A DNA stretch of 64,000 nt from CAZXGD01 sp046350455 (GCA_046350455.1 JAXMAM010000007.1:62001-126000); one strand, 5' to 3'; numbered from the stretch's first letter, positions 28,634 to 43,229 are shown. Notes: generated by a model from the letters alone, not told the origin. Numbers and translations: made by a program.

Positions 28634-29698
28634 TCACGCCTGCGCAGGCGGCGGAGGTGCGCCATCGCCGCGCCGGCGCGCGTTGCGGTTCCGCTTGCGC
28701 GCTTTCCAGCGGCCGCAGGCGGCGCTCGCCAGGCGCTGCGGGTGCCGGTGGATGCGGCAGGTGGCTGTGCGCCGGGCGCAGCCGGTGCAGGGGGTGCGGG
28801 CAGCGGCGCGCTGGGCGCAGCAGGCTCGCTGCCCTCCTCCAGCGGCGTGAGGCTCCTCCACCGCCTGATCAGCGGCGCCGCTGTCCTGGCCGCACCAGCG
28901 CCAGGCGCACCAGGATCTTGGTGTCCACCACCGTGCCTGGGCATGCGGCGTGTTCACGCGGCTCTTCAGGCTGGGCAGGCGCTTCTTCCAGGCTCTTCGT
29001 AGGTCTGGTCTTCATAGCGCAGGCAGCACGTAGGCCGCGCAGCGGCCGTGATCTTCAGCGGATCCAGGCTGGCCTTCTGTGTCTTGGCGCTCTTCATGCT
29101 GACTGGCTTCAGCACCTTCAGGAAGTTCTTGCAGCAGCAGTACTGGCGCATTTCTCGTAGTCGGCGGTGATGCACGCGCCGCCTCGTCGCCGCCTTGCCC
29201 GTCGACCCCATCTCCACGCGCGCGATGAAGCGGCGCGCCAGCACCGGCACCATCTCGCGGAAGTCCACGCGCTCCTCGCTCAGGTAGTCCACGGTCACGT
29301 GCTCCGCAGCCAGCACCGGCTCCACCTCCACCACCTTCATCCGGAGGCCTGCCTCGCCAGCATGGCCGCCCGCACGGCCAACAGGCTCCTCCTTGCCAAA
29401 GCGCGCGCGCGCACCTGGCCAGCAGTTCAAGTCCTCCACAGTGGCCACGCGCGGCACGCGGCCGCCGGTGGAACGGATAGTCCTTGCCGCCGGAGTTCTC
29501 GACAGCCAGCATCTCCTGGCGGCTGATGCTCTTGCTGCAGCCATTATTGCCGCAGGTGGTGGTGAGCATGTCGGCCACCGTGCCGCGATGCGTGCGCACC
29601 ACCGAGCATACTATACACCCGGGCTTGGCATCGCCGTCATAGGGGGAACTCACCCACCATCTTCATGCTGCCAAACCGCACCACGATGGACGACGGCG
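28634..29698 (-). CDS. PSP1-domain protein (YaaT-like), frameshifted
   Basis: Read across frames on the minus strand: VVRFGSMKMVGEFP, YDGDAKPGC, MLTTTCGNNGCSKSISRQEM, VEVEPVLAAEHVTVDYLSEE, RVDFREMVPVLARRF, CCCKNFLKVLKPVSMKSAK, LDPLKI..RPTCCLRYEDQTYEE, then V-T and LTPLEEGSEPA, and a basic tail KARKRNRNARRR. The Cys-rich CCxxFL and CCLRYE(D) segments and the ERVDFR strand are the hallmarks of the PSP1 C-terminal domain (YaaT of Bacillus, which acts with RicA/RicF in RNA maturation, biofilm and sporulation control). A long Pro/Ala-rich C-terminal extension is a lineage feature. The exact start is unclear (~29698 or somewhat higher). Confidence 0.7.
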
Positions 29699-31257
29699 GC
29701 TTGAGCCGCTCGTACGCCTCCTGGTCTGTCCGGGGCAGAGCGGAACGCTGGGTCGCTGTCGTAGCTCAAAGACTGGCAGCGGAACGTGCTCACGCGCGCA
29801 TAGTAGTGCGCGCGGACAGTGGCTGCAGCAAGCGCGCCGGCCTGCGGCGGCCAGCATGCCTGCGCTGGAACAGCCTGTTCCCAAGACTCCAGCGTCACGC
29901 CGGCCATTTCACGCAGCGCGGAAGCGAACGCCATGCTGACCAGCATGAGCGAATGGCCGGCCTCCGCGAACGCCCGGCCAGCATCCAGGTTGAGCGCGCG
30001 CCTGTTCCTGTATGGTGCGCGCGTACAATAGCCAGCGCGCTTCAGCGCGCAACGCCCAGCCACGGCAAGCTCGGACGCTCGCCACGCAGCAGGTGCTGCG
30101 CCCATGCGGCCTGCCAGCGCTGCGCCTGTGGGCGCATGCCGAGAACCAGGCTTGTGCAACGCGCATGCCTGACCTCTCCAGAGCAGGGCTGCGCACTGCG
30201 GCGCCCTGGCAGGGCCGGCGGCTACATCGCCGCCGCGCACGCCACCGAGGCCTGCGCCACCCGCATCTCTATCCGGGCGCTGCAAGCAACGCGGCACCAA
30301 GCACCAGCGACATCCACATCGAAGATCCCAGGCCAGCCTGCGCTGCCGCACCTGCATGAGCGCTGGAGCCGGGGGCCTCACCGCTCCAGCGCAGCGGCCG
30401 TGTGCGGTGTCCAGCAGCAGGTGCCCACGGTACCACAGCGCTGGGTCAGCAGCCGCACGGCGCTGCGCACCAGCGCACGCGGCGGAACCCCGCGCGCGCC
30501 AGCGCTGCAGCGCCTGCCCAGATCACCGTGTCGCCAACGTAGGCGAAGCTCTGGCTGCAACGGCAGGCGGCCTGGCTGGAGCATGCTGTCCCACCAGCGT
30601 GGACTGCATGGCTTTCCGGGGGGCGATGGCGTGCCCATTGCGCCCCCACCCACCAGTGGCTGAACTGCGTTCCATCTGTAGTTGAGTGGAGTGCCAGCGC
30701 TGCGAGCAGAAAGCCAAACGCTGTGTCTGTCAACGCTCCAGGCTCTTCAGGCCAGGTTTCGAGTTCCACCGCCCCGGCGCGTGGGGGCAGCCAGGCTTTC
30801 CACCCATGCTGGTGCTCACCACGGCGCGTCTGGCCGCGCACGGAAGTCTGCGTGGTCTGCTGTACGTATGCCACGCGGCACGCGCCCGTTCGCAGGCTCT
30901 GCTTCCCACACCCAGCCGGTAAGTGATACCCGCCGAGTAGCCGCTGCCAGCCAGCATGACTCCCGCCGGCCGCACCCCAGCAGCCGCCCGCTGTTCTCCC
31001 ATGGCTGGCTGAACGCCATCAACGACTCTGGATCCCTGCAGAGGCACCAGCGCAAAGAGCCACGCTTGCCCCAGCAATGCTCGTAGCCAGGCCAACGCCC
31101 AGCACGCCCCAGGGGACGCGCAGGGTGAAGTCGGCAGCCGGAGCGGGCCTGCAGGTCCACGCCCGCGTCAAGGCCAACATCCATGCCAGCGCCGCGCCGC
31201 TGCGTAGCGGGTGGGGCAGTTCTGGCTGGTCAGCCTGCGCGGTAGCTGGCTGGTAGT
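29699..31257 (-). other. Unresolved coding sequence in the frameshifted tract
   Basis: About 1.56 kb between the PSP1 gene and gcvP with no frame open for more than ~240 codons. Minus-strand segments such as GVLGVGLATSIAGASVALCA, DPESLMAFSQPWENSGRLLG and ARVSTFRCQSLSYDSDP look like protein, so one or two genes reading leftwards are likely here. A lipoate-protein ligase after gcvP and a holB-like gene before the PSP1 gene would be plausible by synteny, but I cannot show either. No RNA gene or mobile element is recognisable. Confidence 0.3.
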
Positions 31258-34235
<2,978 letters not shown>

Positions 34236-34323
34236 AGGTGGAAGCGCACAAGTATAGACCGCTGCCCAGTGCGCCCCGCTGACGGAAATGCGCTGAAACA
34301 CAGGCAGAACGGGCTGAAAGGCG

Positions 34324-34386
34324 CCCGCAACGGCACCGGAAGTGGTCCCCGCAACGGCACCGGAAGTGGCCCCCGCAACGGCCGGG
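34324..34386. repeat. 24-bp tandem repeat, ~2.6 copies
   Basis: The unit CCCGCAACGGCACCGGAAGT plus GGTC/GGCC occurs at 34324 and 34348, and a decayed third copy starts at 34372. It lies ~90 bp upstream of the gcvP start. Confidence 0.7.
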
Positions 34387-34575
34387 AATCGTGCTGCGGT
34401 GGGTCGGCTTCGGCGGACTGCCCGCCCGCGTGGCAGCAGTGCAGACAGCACGCCGCCGCTGCGCACGTTGAGCGCGCCGGGCGGTGATGCGCCCCGACGC
34501 TCTCCCACGAGGTGGGGAACAGCACCCAGCCCATGGTTCCCGGTCGGGCTCGGCCGAGCGGGCAGCCCGCCAAAG

Positions 34576-34652
34576 GCCACGCACGCAGCGTGCGCAAGGC
34601 GCGCTGCGTGCGTGGCGTGAGTTCGCCGGAGCGCAGCACGCACGCGCTCCGG
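34576..34652. other. Two adjacent strong hairpins upstream of gcvP
   Basis: 34576-34590 (GCCACGCACGCAGCG) pairs perfectly with 34602-34616, with an 11-nt loop. Immediately after, 34626-34634 (CCGGAGCGC) pairs perfectly with 34644-34652. No T-run follows on either strand, so neither is a standard Rho-independent terminator. Confidence 0.6.
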
Positions 34653-34768
34653 ACGCTGCGCGATCGAACAGAACGCGCAGCACGGAAGACAGCGCAGCCC
34701 CCGGACGTGCGCGGTCTCACGGAATGTCCCCCACGGCGAAGGCATCATGCATCGCGTACCTGACGTAG

Positions 34769-36028
34769 ATGGGTCAGCCGATGGTTAGACTGCCCACGCA
34801 GCGAGCAGATTTCGCGCTTCAGTCCGGCCAGGCACGCACCGCAGAGGCGCCGCAAAGGACGCCGCAGCAGCACCAGGGAGCACACGTGGCACGCACCACC
34901 AGCAAGGGCATGACCAGCATCGCCATGGAGATCCTGCGCAAGGCAGCAGGCGCTGATCCACCCACGGTTTCATGGGTTCGCGAGCACTTCGGCGTCACAG
35001 AGCGGCAGGCGTTCCGATACATCAACCATGCCAAGGAGGCAGGCATCGAGCTGGTGGCAGAGCGGCAGCCAGATGGGCGCACGGTGTATCGCCTGCCTGG
35101 CACTGCGTACTTCCGGCCGGAGCAGCTGTCGGTGCCAGAGGCCATCGCCACAGCAGTGCTGATGCACGCCCTGCTGGGTCAGCCGCTGCAGCCAGACAGC
35201 GGCACCGCCAAGGGCGGCGTGGAAAAGATCCGCCGCGCGCTGGACAAGCAGGTGGAGCAGCGCGTGCGGCACCTGCAGGACCGGCTCAGCGTGCGCATGG
35301 TGCAGGCCGAGCGCCCCACGCAGCCCAAAGTGTTCCACACGCTGGTGGAGGCCATCCTGGCAGACGTCACGGTGACGGCGGCGTATGAGAGCCCGTATGG
35401 GGCGGGGGGTGCGGCGGCGCGGGGCACGGCGGCAGGTGCGGCGACGCGGGGCGCGGCGGCCGGCACAGCAGCAGACACCGCGCGCAGTGGCAAGGCCAAG
35501 CGGCTGGAGACAGTGGAGCTGGAGCCGTTCGCGCTGGTGTTTGCGCGGCGCAGCTGGTACCTGGTGGCACGCAAGGTGCAGACCAGCGAGGTGCGCCTGT
35601 ACAAGCTGGCGCGGTTCAAGCATGTGGCGGTCACGTCGCGGCGGTTTGTGATGCCCAAGGGCTTCACGGTGGATGACCACCTGGGCGACGCATGGGAGCT
35701 GGTGCGCGGCACGGGCGCGCAGGCCACCAGCGTGGAGCTGGTGTTCGACCCTGAGTTCGCCACGGTCATCAGCGACACGCGGTGGCATCGCTCGCAGCGG
35801 CTCAGCGTGCTGCCCGATGGGTCGCTGCGGTTCCAGGCGCGTGTGGCAGGCACGCAGGAGATCCTGTGGTGGGTGCTGGGCATGGGCTCGCACGTGCGGG
35901 TGGTGAGCCCGCCAGAACTGGTGAAGGCGGTGCGCGAGGAGACAGCGCGGATGGCGCGCGTGCACGGCGTGAGCGCATCCAGCTGGCGTGCTGGGCGGGG
36001 CAGGGAGGCGCGGAAGAGGAAGGGGTAG
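34769..36028 (+). CDS. WYL-domain transcriptional regulator
   Basis: The N-terminal third is a helix-turn-helix: SIAMEILRKAAGADPPTVSWVREHFGVTERQAFRYINHAKEAGIEL, about residues 50-95 of the long form. The C-terminal part carries the WYL domain with FARRSWYLVARKVQTSEVRLYKLARF (residues ~270-295), and DPEFATVISDTRWHRSQ with WWVLGMGSHVRVVSPPEL forms the WCX end. A Gly/Ala-rich insertion with GTAAGAATRGAAAGTAA divides it. Such regulators bind DNA and sense single-stranded nucleic acid or nucleotide ligands; many act after DNA damage or in defence loci. The ATG at 34769 is used here, but a GTG at 34886 (MARTTSKGM) would also fit. A recombination-related gene (rmuC) is two genes downstream. Confidence 0.82.
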   Translation: MGQPMVRLPTQRADFALQSGQARTAEAPQRTPQQHQGAHVARTTSKGMTSIAMEILRKAAGADPPTVSWVREHFGVTERQAFRYINHAKEAGIELVAERQPDGRTVYRLPGTAYFRPEQLSVPEAIATAVLMHALLGQPLQPDSGTAKGGVEKIRRALDKQVEQRVRHLQDRLSVRMVQAERPTQPKVFHTLVEAILADVTVTAAYESPYGAGGAAARGTAAGAATRGAAAGTAADTARSGKAKRLETVELEPFALVFARRSWYLVARKVQTSEVRLYKLARFKHVAVTSRRFVMPKGFTVDDHLGDAWELVRGTGAQATSVELVFDPEFATVISDTRWHRSQRLSVLPDGSLRFQARVAGTQEILWWVLGMGSHVRVVSPPELVKAVREETARMARVHGVSASSWRAGRGREARKRKG

Positions 36029-36132
36029 CGCGGGGGCGCGGAAAGGCTGTTTCTGCGGGGGTGGGCTGGAGGAGGATGTACCTTCGCCCCGCGCACGGAA
36101 CAGCAGACCACACGGTCGCACGGAGGTTGGTC

Positions 36133-36900
36133 ATGGACGATCGCATCCCTCGGCGGGAGCAGGCGGCGGGCGGTGCCACGCACATGCATGGCAGCGGGCA
36201 GGCGGCGGCGTCTGGGCGGGTGTTCGCGCTGCCAACGCTGCGCGCGTTTGAGGGTGCGCCGCAGGTGGTGGCTGCACTGGAGGCCGCAGTTGACGCAGCC
36301 AACGCGCGCGCCCAGCGGTTGGAGCACGTGCTGTTCACGGGGGCGTCGCGCAGTGGCAAACGCCTGATGGCGGAGGCGGTCATCCGCGAGCTGGCCCAGC
36401 CCTGCCAGCGCGCGGATGGCGAGTGCGTCCACACGCTGGCGCACCTGATGGAGCTGGTGCGCCCGCTGCGCGCGCGGGACGTGCTGCTGCTGCGCAACGT
36501 GGACCGGCTGCCCAAGCGGGCGCAGCAGTATGTGGCAGGCATGCTGGAGGAGCGGCGCGCGCCCCGCCCGTGGCGCGAGCGTGCGGAGAAGCGCGGCTTC
36601 CTGGCCACTGTTGAACAGGAGGACTGCGCAGCCCCGCTGCCGCCCTTCACGCTGGTGGCGACTGCTGCCAGCGCTGAGGCCGTGCAGCCGGTGTTGCGCG
36701 CGCGGTTCGAGGTGGTGTTCGCGCTGCCAGTGCCCTGCGCGCGTGCGCATGCGGCCGCTGTCCGGCGCGCTGCGCTGGCGCGCGGCGCCACGCTTTCTGA
36801 GCCCGTGGTGGCGTCGCTGTCCGCGCTGCCCCCTGACACAGTTGAGTCAGCCACCCTGGCCGCGCTCCTGGAAATTGGTGCCTGGCACGGGTGTCCCTAG
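36133..36900 (+). CDS. AAA+ ATPase fragment, RuvB-like N-terminal domain only
   Basis: A 255-residue protein. ALEAAVDAANARAQRLEHVLF leads into a Walker A-like GASRSGKRL, then DVLLLRNVDRLPKRAQQYV takes the place of Walker B (DEIHRL in RuvB is NVDRL here, so the catalytic acidic pair is weakened), followed by TLVATAASAEAVQPVLRARFEVVFALPVP. The order matches the large AAA+ domain of RuvB, but the small and winged-helix DNA-binding domains are absent. The last residues EIGAWHGCP and the TAG stop come from an inverted-repeat element (36871-36957), so the original C-terminus may have been cut by it. Two genes from rmuC and downstream of a WYL regulator. Confidence 0.6.
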   Translation: MDDRIPRREQAAGGATHMHGSGQAAASGRVFALPTLRAFEGAPQVVAALEAAVDAANARAQRLEHVLFTGASRSGKRLMAEAVIRELAQPCQRADGECVHTLAHLMELVRPLRARDVLLLRNVDRLPKRAQQYVAGMLEERRAPRPWRERAEKRGFLATVEQEDCAAPLPPFTLVATAASAEAVQPVLRARFEVVFALPVPCARAHAAAVRRAALARGATLSEPVVASLSALPPDTVESATLAALLEIGAWHGCP

Positions 36901-36957
36901 TTTCACGCGAGGTCGCCACTGCGGAAAGGAGGGACAGGAGTGCCTGGCACCAATTTC
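36871..36957. repeat. REP/BIME-like inverted repeat, site 1
   Basis: The left arm starts GAAATTGGTGCCTGGCACGG, continues GTGTCCCTAGTTTC (36871-36904), and is mirrored at 36924-36957 by GAAAGGAGGGACAGGAGTGC followed by CTGGCACCAATTTC. The same element occurs at 38236-38567 and 41702-41793. It overlaps the 3' end of the AAA+ gene and lies just before rmuC. Confidence 0.8.
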
Positions 36958-36977
36958 GTACACTCGCTTGGCCGGGC

Positions 36978-38237
36978 ATGGACACCACGCTCCTCATCCT
37001 CAACTGCGCGCTGACCGCCGGCGTGCTGGCGTACCTGCTGCTGCAGCGCGGCGGTGGCGCGTCCACGCAGAGCGCGCAGGACGCTGCGGCCGCCGCGGCT
37101 GCGCACACCGCAGAGCTGGCAGCCGTCGAGGCCCGCCTGCGCGACGAACTCCGCCGCACAGAGGGCGCCACTCGCGAGGCCGCCATCGCCCTCCGCGATG
37201 AGCAGCGAAAGGCGTCCACCCTGCTGCGCACCGAGCTGGACGCCAAGCTGGCCGCGCAGCTGGAGACCACGCTGGGCCGGCTGGACGCCATCCGCCAGGC
37301 GCTGGATGTGCAGATCGCAAAGCTGAACACGGACAACCAGAAGAAGCTGGACGAAATGCGCGGCGTGGTGGACGAGAAGCTCCAGGCCACGCTGCAGATC
37401 CGCCTGGGCGAGGCGTTCAAGCAGGTGTCCGAGCGCCTGGAGCAGGTGCACAAGGGCCTGGGCGAGATGCACTCGCTTGCCGGCGAGGTGGGCGGACTCA
37501 AGCGCGTGATGGCTGGCGTGAAGACGCGCGGCATCCTGGGCGAGATTCAACTGGAGTCCATTCTGGAGCAGTTCCTCACGCCAGACCAGGTGGCGCGCAA
37601 CGTGGAGACGTCGCCCGGCAGCGGCAAGCGGGTGGAGTTTGCGGTGCGCATGCCGGGCAGCCGCGATGCTGGCCCGCTGTGGCTCCCCATTGACGCCAAG
37701 TACCCCAAGGAGGACTACGAGCGTCTCCTGCAGGCGCAGGACCAGGCAGACCGCGACGCAGCAGAAGCTGCTGCCGCCGGCCTGGAGGCCAGCATGGTGC
37801 TGTTCGCAAAGTCCATCCGCGAGAAGTACGTGCACCCACCGCACACCACGGACTTCGCGCTGCTCTTTGTGCCCACCGAGGGCCTGTACGCGGAAGTGCT
37901 GCGGCGGCCCGGCCTGGCGGCGCGCCTGCAGACAGACCATCACGTGGTGGTGGCTGGCCCCACCACGCTGGCGGCGCTGCTGCAGAGCCTGCAAATGGGC
38001 TTCCGCACGCTGGCGCTGGAGCGCCGGTCCACCGAAGTGTGGGACCTCTTGGGAGCAGTCAAGACAGAGTTCGGCCGCTTTGCAGACCTCCTGGAGAAGG
38101 CGCGCAACCAGCTGGAACAGGCGTCGAAGACCATCGACACCACTGGCGCGCGCACCCGCGCCATCGAGCGCAAGCTCCGCCAGGTGCAGGAGCTGCCCAG
38201 CGAGCAAGCCTCGCTGCTGCTCCCTCCGGAAGAGTGA
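36978..38237 (+). CDS. rmuC: DNA recombination protein RmuC
   Basis: A 419-residue protein from the ATG at 36978. It has a single N-terminal membrane helix (TTLLILNCALTAGVLAYLLL), a coiled coil of about 120 residues, then the RmuC nuclease-like core: GVKTRGILGEIQLESILEQ, RVEFAVRMPG, LWLPIDAKYPKEDYERL, DFALLFVPTEGLYAEVL, VVVAGPTTLAALLQSLQMGFR. These match RmuC family motifs, and the length is normal. RmuC limits inversions between short inverted repeats in E. coli. The start follows the inverted-repeat site 1 by ~20 bp; an upstream start at 36891 would be inside that repeat. The stop overlaps the left arm of repeat site 2 by two bases. Confidence 0.88.
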   Translation: MDTTLLILNCALTAGVLAYLLLQRGGGASTQSAQDAAAAAAAHTAELAAVEARLRDELRRTEGATREAAIALRDEQRKASTLLRTELDAKLAAQLETTLGRLDAIRQALDVQIAKLNTDNQKKLDEMRGVVDEKLQATLQIRLGEAFKQVSERLEQVHKGLGEMHSLAGEVGGLKRVMAGVKTRGILGEIQLESILEQFLTPDQVARNVETSPGSGKRVEFAVRMPGSRDAGPLWLPIDAKYPKEDYERLLQAQDQADRDAAEAAAAGLEASMVLFAKSIREKYVHPPHTTDFALLFVPTEGLYAEVLRRPGLAARLQTDHHVVVAGPTTLAALLQSLQMGFRTLALERRSTEVWDLLGAVKTEFGRFADLLEKARNQLEQASKTIDTTGARTRAIERKLRQVQELPSEQASLLLPPEE

Positions 38238-38309
38238 AATTAGTGCCTGGCACGGGTGTCCCTACTTTCCGTGAAGGCCGGGGACGTAGCCGCGTGCGCA
38301 ATTTGCAAC

Positions 38310-38419
38310 GCACCGCCACAGCCCGTCACGCGCGCCACGCACCCACGGCGCGTCTTGCGCAACACGCACCCACGGCGCGTCTTGCGCAACACGCCTCCAC
38401 GGCCCGTCACGCGCAGCGC
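38310..38419. repeat. 27-bp tandem repeat, four copies
   Basis: Copies at 38339-38365 and 38366-38392 are identical (GCACCCACGGCGCGTCTTGC then GCAACAC). Flanking copies at 38310-38338 and 38393-38419 are diverged and resemble each other (GCCCGTCACGCGC). It lies between rmuC and groEL, inside inverted-repeat site 2. Confidence 0.8.
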
Positions 38420-38443
38420 GCCACCACCCACTCCTTCCCATAG

Positions 38444-38474
38444 AAAAACCCGTGCCAGGCGAACCTGGCACGGG
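38444..38474 (-). terminator. Rho-independent terminator of groEL
   Basis: Read on the minus strand: CCCGTGCCAGG, loop TTCG, CCTGGCACGGG, then TTTTT (T-run at 38444-38448 as A's on the plus strand). It is a perfect 11-bp stem with a UUCG tetraloop, ~95 bp after the groEL stop. The stem sequence CCTGGCACGGG is the core of the nearby REP arms. Confidence 0.88.
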
Positions 38475-38568
38475 CTGAACAATCCTCTGTCGTGCGCACC
38501 CGCGCATGGAAGGCCTGGCCGCTGGTGTCCCACGAAAGTAGGGACACCCGTGCCAGGCACCAATTTCG

Positions 38569-40200
<1,632 letters not shown>

Positions 40201-40245
40201 GTCTCTACGTTCCTTTCAGCTGTGTGTCAGCTTGTCTTGCTTGTG

Positions 40246-40482
40246 TCAGCGAGTCATTGAACCGGCTGCTGCCGGGAAGTGTCCGATCTCAATCCAGGCC
40301 ACGCGCTCTGCGTCAATCACCACGATGCGCTGGCCATCCGAAAGCTTCACCAGGCCGTCGTCCTCTGCGGGCACCAGGAACGCCATGCGCACCGTGCAGG
40401 CATGCGCTCCCTCAAACTCCAGGCGAACATCGCGCTGGCCGTTCAGTTCCGAGAGCGCCTTGCGAAGCTGCGCAGAGTCCAT
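40246..40482 (-). CDS. Small conserved-looking protein between groES and groEL
   Basis: A 78-residue soluble protein, MDSAQLRKALSELNGQRDV followed by RLEFEGAHACTVRMAFLVP, VKLSDGQRIVVIDAERVAWIEI. The hydrophobic/charged alternation suggests a small beta-barrel (SH3-like) protein. It has no Cys pairs and no membrane segment. Spacing (26 bp after groES, 45 bp before groEL) puts it in the chaperonin operon. I do not recognise the family. Confidence 0.7.
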   Translation of the reverse strand: MDSAQLRKALSELNGQRDVRLEFEGAHACTVRMAFLVPAEDDGLVKLSDGQRIVVIDAERVAWIEIGHFPAAAGSMTR

Positions 40483-40508
40483 CGGGTGCCTTTCGTTCAG
40501 TCAGGAGG

Positions 40509-40805
40509 TCACTCGACGATGCCCAGAATGTCCTCTTCCGTCATGATCAGGTAGGGGTCGCCGTCAATCTTCACCTCGGTGCCCGAGTAGCTGCTGAAGA
40601 TGACCGTGTCGCCCTTCTTGACGGTGAACGGCAGGTAGGTGCCCTTGTCCTTGTTCAGCAGGCCGGCGCCCAGCGCCACCACCTTGCCCTGCTTTGGCTT
40701 GTCCTTGGCGCTTTCGGGCAGGTAGATGCCGCTCTCGGTCTTGGTGGCGGCTTCGTCGCGCTTGACCAGGATCTTGTCACCCAGGGGGCGAACCTTCATT
40801 GCCAT
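40509..40805 (-). CDS. groES: Co-chaperonin GroES
   Basis: A 98-residue protein: MKVRPLGDKILVKRDEA, the mobile loop ATKTESGIYLPESAKDKP (IYLP is the GroEL-binding tip), GKVVALGAG, VKKGDTVIFSSYSGTEVKI and YLIMTEEDILGIVE. It caps the GroEL ring as a heptamer. The ATG at 40803-40805 is preceded by GGAG; a second in-frame ATG two codons later is also possible. It is first in the chaperonin operon. Confidence 0.95.
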   Translation of the reverse strand: MAMKVRPLGDKILVKRDEAATKTESGIYLPESAKDKPKQGKVVALGAGLLNKDKGTYLPFTVKKGDTVIFSSYSGTEVKIDGDPYLIMTEEDILGIVE

Positions 40806-40886
40806 GGCTTCATGTCTCCGTATTGAAGTGAGTGAGGATGAGTGAGAGAAGTGGAAATCAACAGCGGGAATGCAGGGAGCCGCGCG

Positions 40887-41525
40887 TCATGCCGCAGGGC
40901 CGCCCGGCGTGCCTGGACCGCCAAGCGGGCGGCCAGTCATTCGGTTTGCGTAGTGCCGCTCCACGATGCGATGCAGGACGCGCAGCATGGTCTCCGGGTG
41001 GCACGGCCGGTCCACCACGGCGAACGCTCCGTCCATGAGCGCCTCCATCAGCGTGCGCGTGCTGTCGCGGCGCGTGGGCTGCGGCGGGCGCACCACCACC
41101 ATGGGCGGTGGCTGCTCCAGGCGGCGCAGCAGCTGGATGACGCGCGTGCCTGCTGGCTCAGCGCCCAGCGTGGAGCTGTCCAGCGGCAGCGAAAGGTCCA
41201 CCACGGCGATGTGCACCGCGTGCGTCCGGATGAGCTGCGTGGCCTCCATGCCAGATCGGGCCTGCAGCACCGCCACGCCGTGCGGTTCCAGCACGCGTGG
41301 GACCGCCTGCACCCAGGGGTCTTCGCGCCAGCCGCCAGCGGTCAGGAGGAGGTTGAGCCGCGCGTGGGGCGTGCCCGGGCTGGTGTCCGAGCCGGGGCCG
41401 GCGCCAGCGCCCGCACCCCCACCGGCACCCGCGCGCCCTGCCCCGCCCGCGCTGCACCCGCCACTGCCGCAGCCGCAGCTGTGGGTGGGGTCGTAGGCGT
41501 GGAACTGGCGGATGCGAATCTGCAC
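40887..41525 (-). CDS. Degenerate receiver-domain protein
   Basis: 212 residues from a GTG at 41523-41525. The N-terminus has a Cys/Gly cluster (HSCGCGSGGCSAGG) that could bind a metal, then a Gly/Ala/Pro linker. The remainder follows the CheY fold: LNLLLTAGGW (strand 1, acidic pair lost), QAVPRVLEPHGVAVLQARSGMEATQLI, HIAVVDLSLPLDSS (possible phospho-Asp), PPPMVVVRP and ALMDGAFAVVDRPCHPETML (the Lys-Pro is Arg-Pro here). There is no output domain. The loss of the acidic pocket suggests phosphorylation-independent signalling. It reads leftwards, with about 80 bp to the start of groES on its left. Confidence 0.6.
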   Translation of the reverse strand: MQIRIRQFHAYDPTHSCGCGSGGCSAGGAGRAGAGGGAGAGAGPGSDTSPGTPHARLNLLLTAGGWREDPWVQAVPRVLEPHGVAVLQARSGMEATQLIRTHAVHIAVVDLSLPLDSSTLGAEPAGTRVIQLLRRLEQPPPMVVVRPPQPTRRDSTRTLMEALMDGAFAVVDRPCHPETMLRVLHRIVERHYANRMTGRPLGGPGTPGGPAA

Positions 41526-41701
41526 GGGCCTGTCCAAGGTGCAAACCCCGTGCCAAGTGCGGCCACCCCAGGACCAACCCAAACCACCCTCAAAGAGCCC
41601 ATAACTGCCACCGCTTGCGTCCCCGCCCCTGCCAGACGCACCTCCAGCCCCGCTCCACCCTGTGCGCCCCCTCCACCCCGCTGCCAGAACGGCAGAACAC
41701 A

Positions 41702-41793
41702 GAAACTCGTGCCTGGCACGGGTGTCCCTCCTTTTTCTGCCATTGGACAGCCGCGCCCGGAAAGTAGGGACACCCGTGCCAGGCACCAATTTC
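41702..41793. repeat. REP/BIME-like inverted repeat, site 3
   Basis: The left arm (41702-41737) starts GAAACTCGTGCCTGGCACGG and the right arm (41760-41793) ends CCCGTGCCAGGCACCAATTTC minus its first base. A 22-bp spacer separates them. It lies 20 bp before asnS and close to the degenerate receiver gene. Confidence 0.85.
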
Positions 41794-41813
41794 GGCTTAC
41801 GCTGGCGCGCCCT

Positions 41814-43229
<1,416 letters not shown>

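Larger units (their letters stand above)
34236..34768. other. Divergent intergenic region with repeats and hairpins
   Basis: 533 bp between gcvP and the WYL regulator, which diverge. It holds a 24-bp tandem repeat (34324-34386, about 2.6 copies) and two strong hairpins (34576-34616 and 34626-34652). Long open frames across it are GC-rich shadows with no protein-like pattern. I see no glycine riboswitch core. Promoters for both genes are expected here but no clear -10/-35 pair stands out. Confidence 0.6.
38236..38567. repeat. REP/BIME-like inverted repeat pair, site 2
   Basis: The left arm 38236-38269 begins GAAATTAGTGCCTGGCACGG. The right arm 38534-38567, its reverse complement, ends GTGCCAGGCACCAATTTC. 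The arms are 34 bp, nearly perfect, and 264 bp apart. The space holds a 27-bp tandem repeat and the groEL terminator. The right arm abuts the groEL stop codon. Confidence 0.85.

Noticed and set aside
34236..34768. Glycine riboswitch upstream of gcvP
   Set aside because: None of the conserved glycine-aptamer core sequences could be seen; the region is GC-rich repeats and hairpins.
36891..36977. Upstream start for RmuC at 36891
   Set aside because: It would begin inside the REP element and adds residues encoded by the repeat; the ATG at 36978 starts right at the membrane helix.
40806..40886. CIRCE/HrcA operator before groES
   Set aside because: No TTAGCACTC-N9-GAGTGCTAA or near match.
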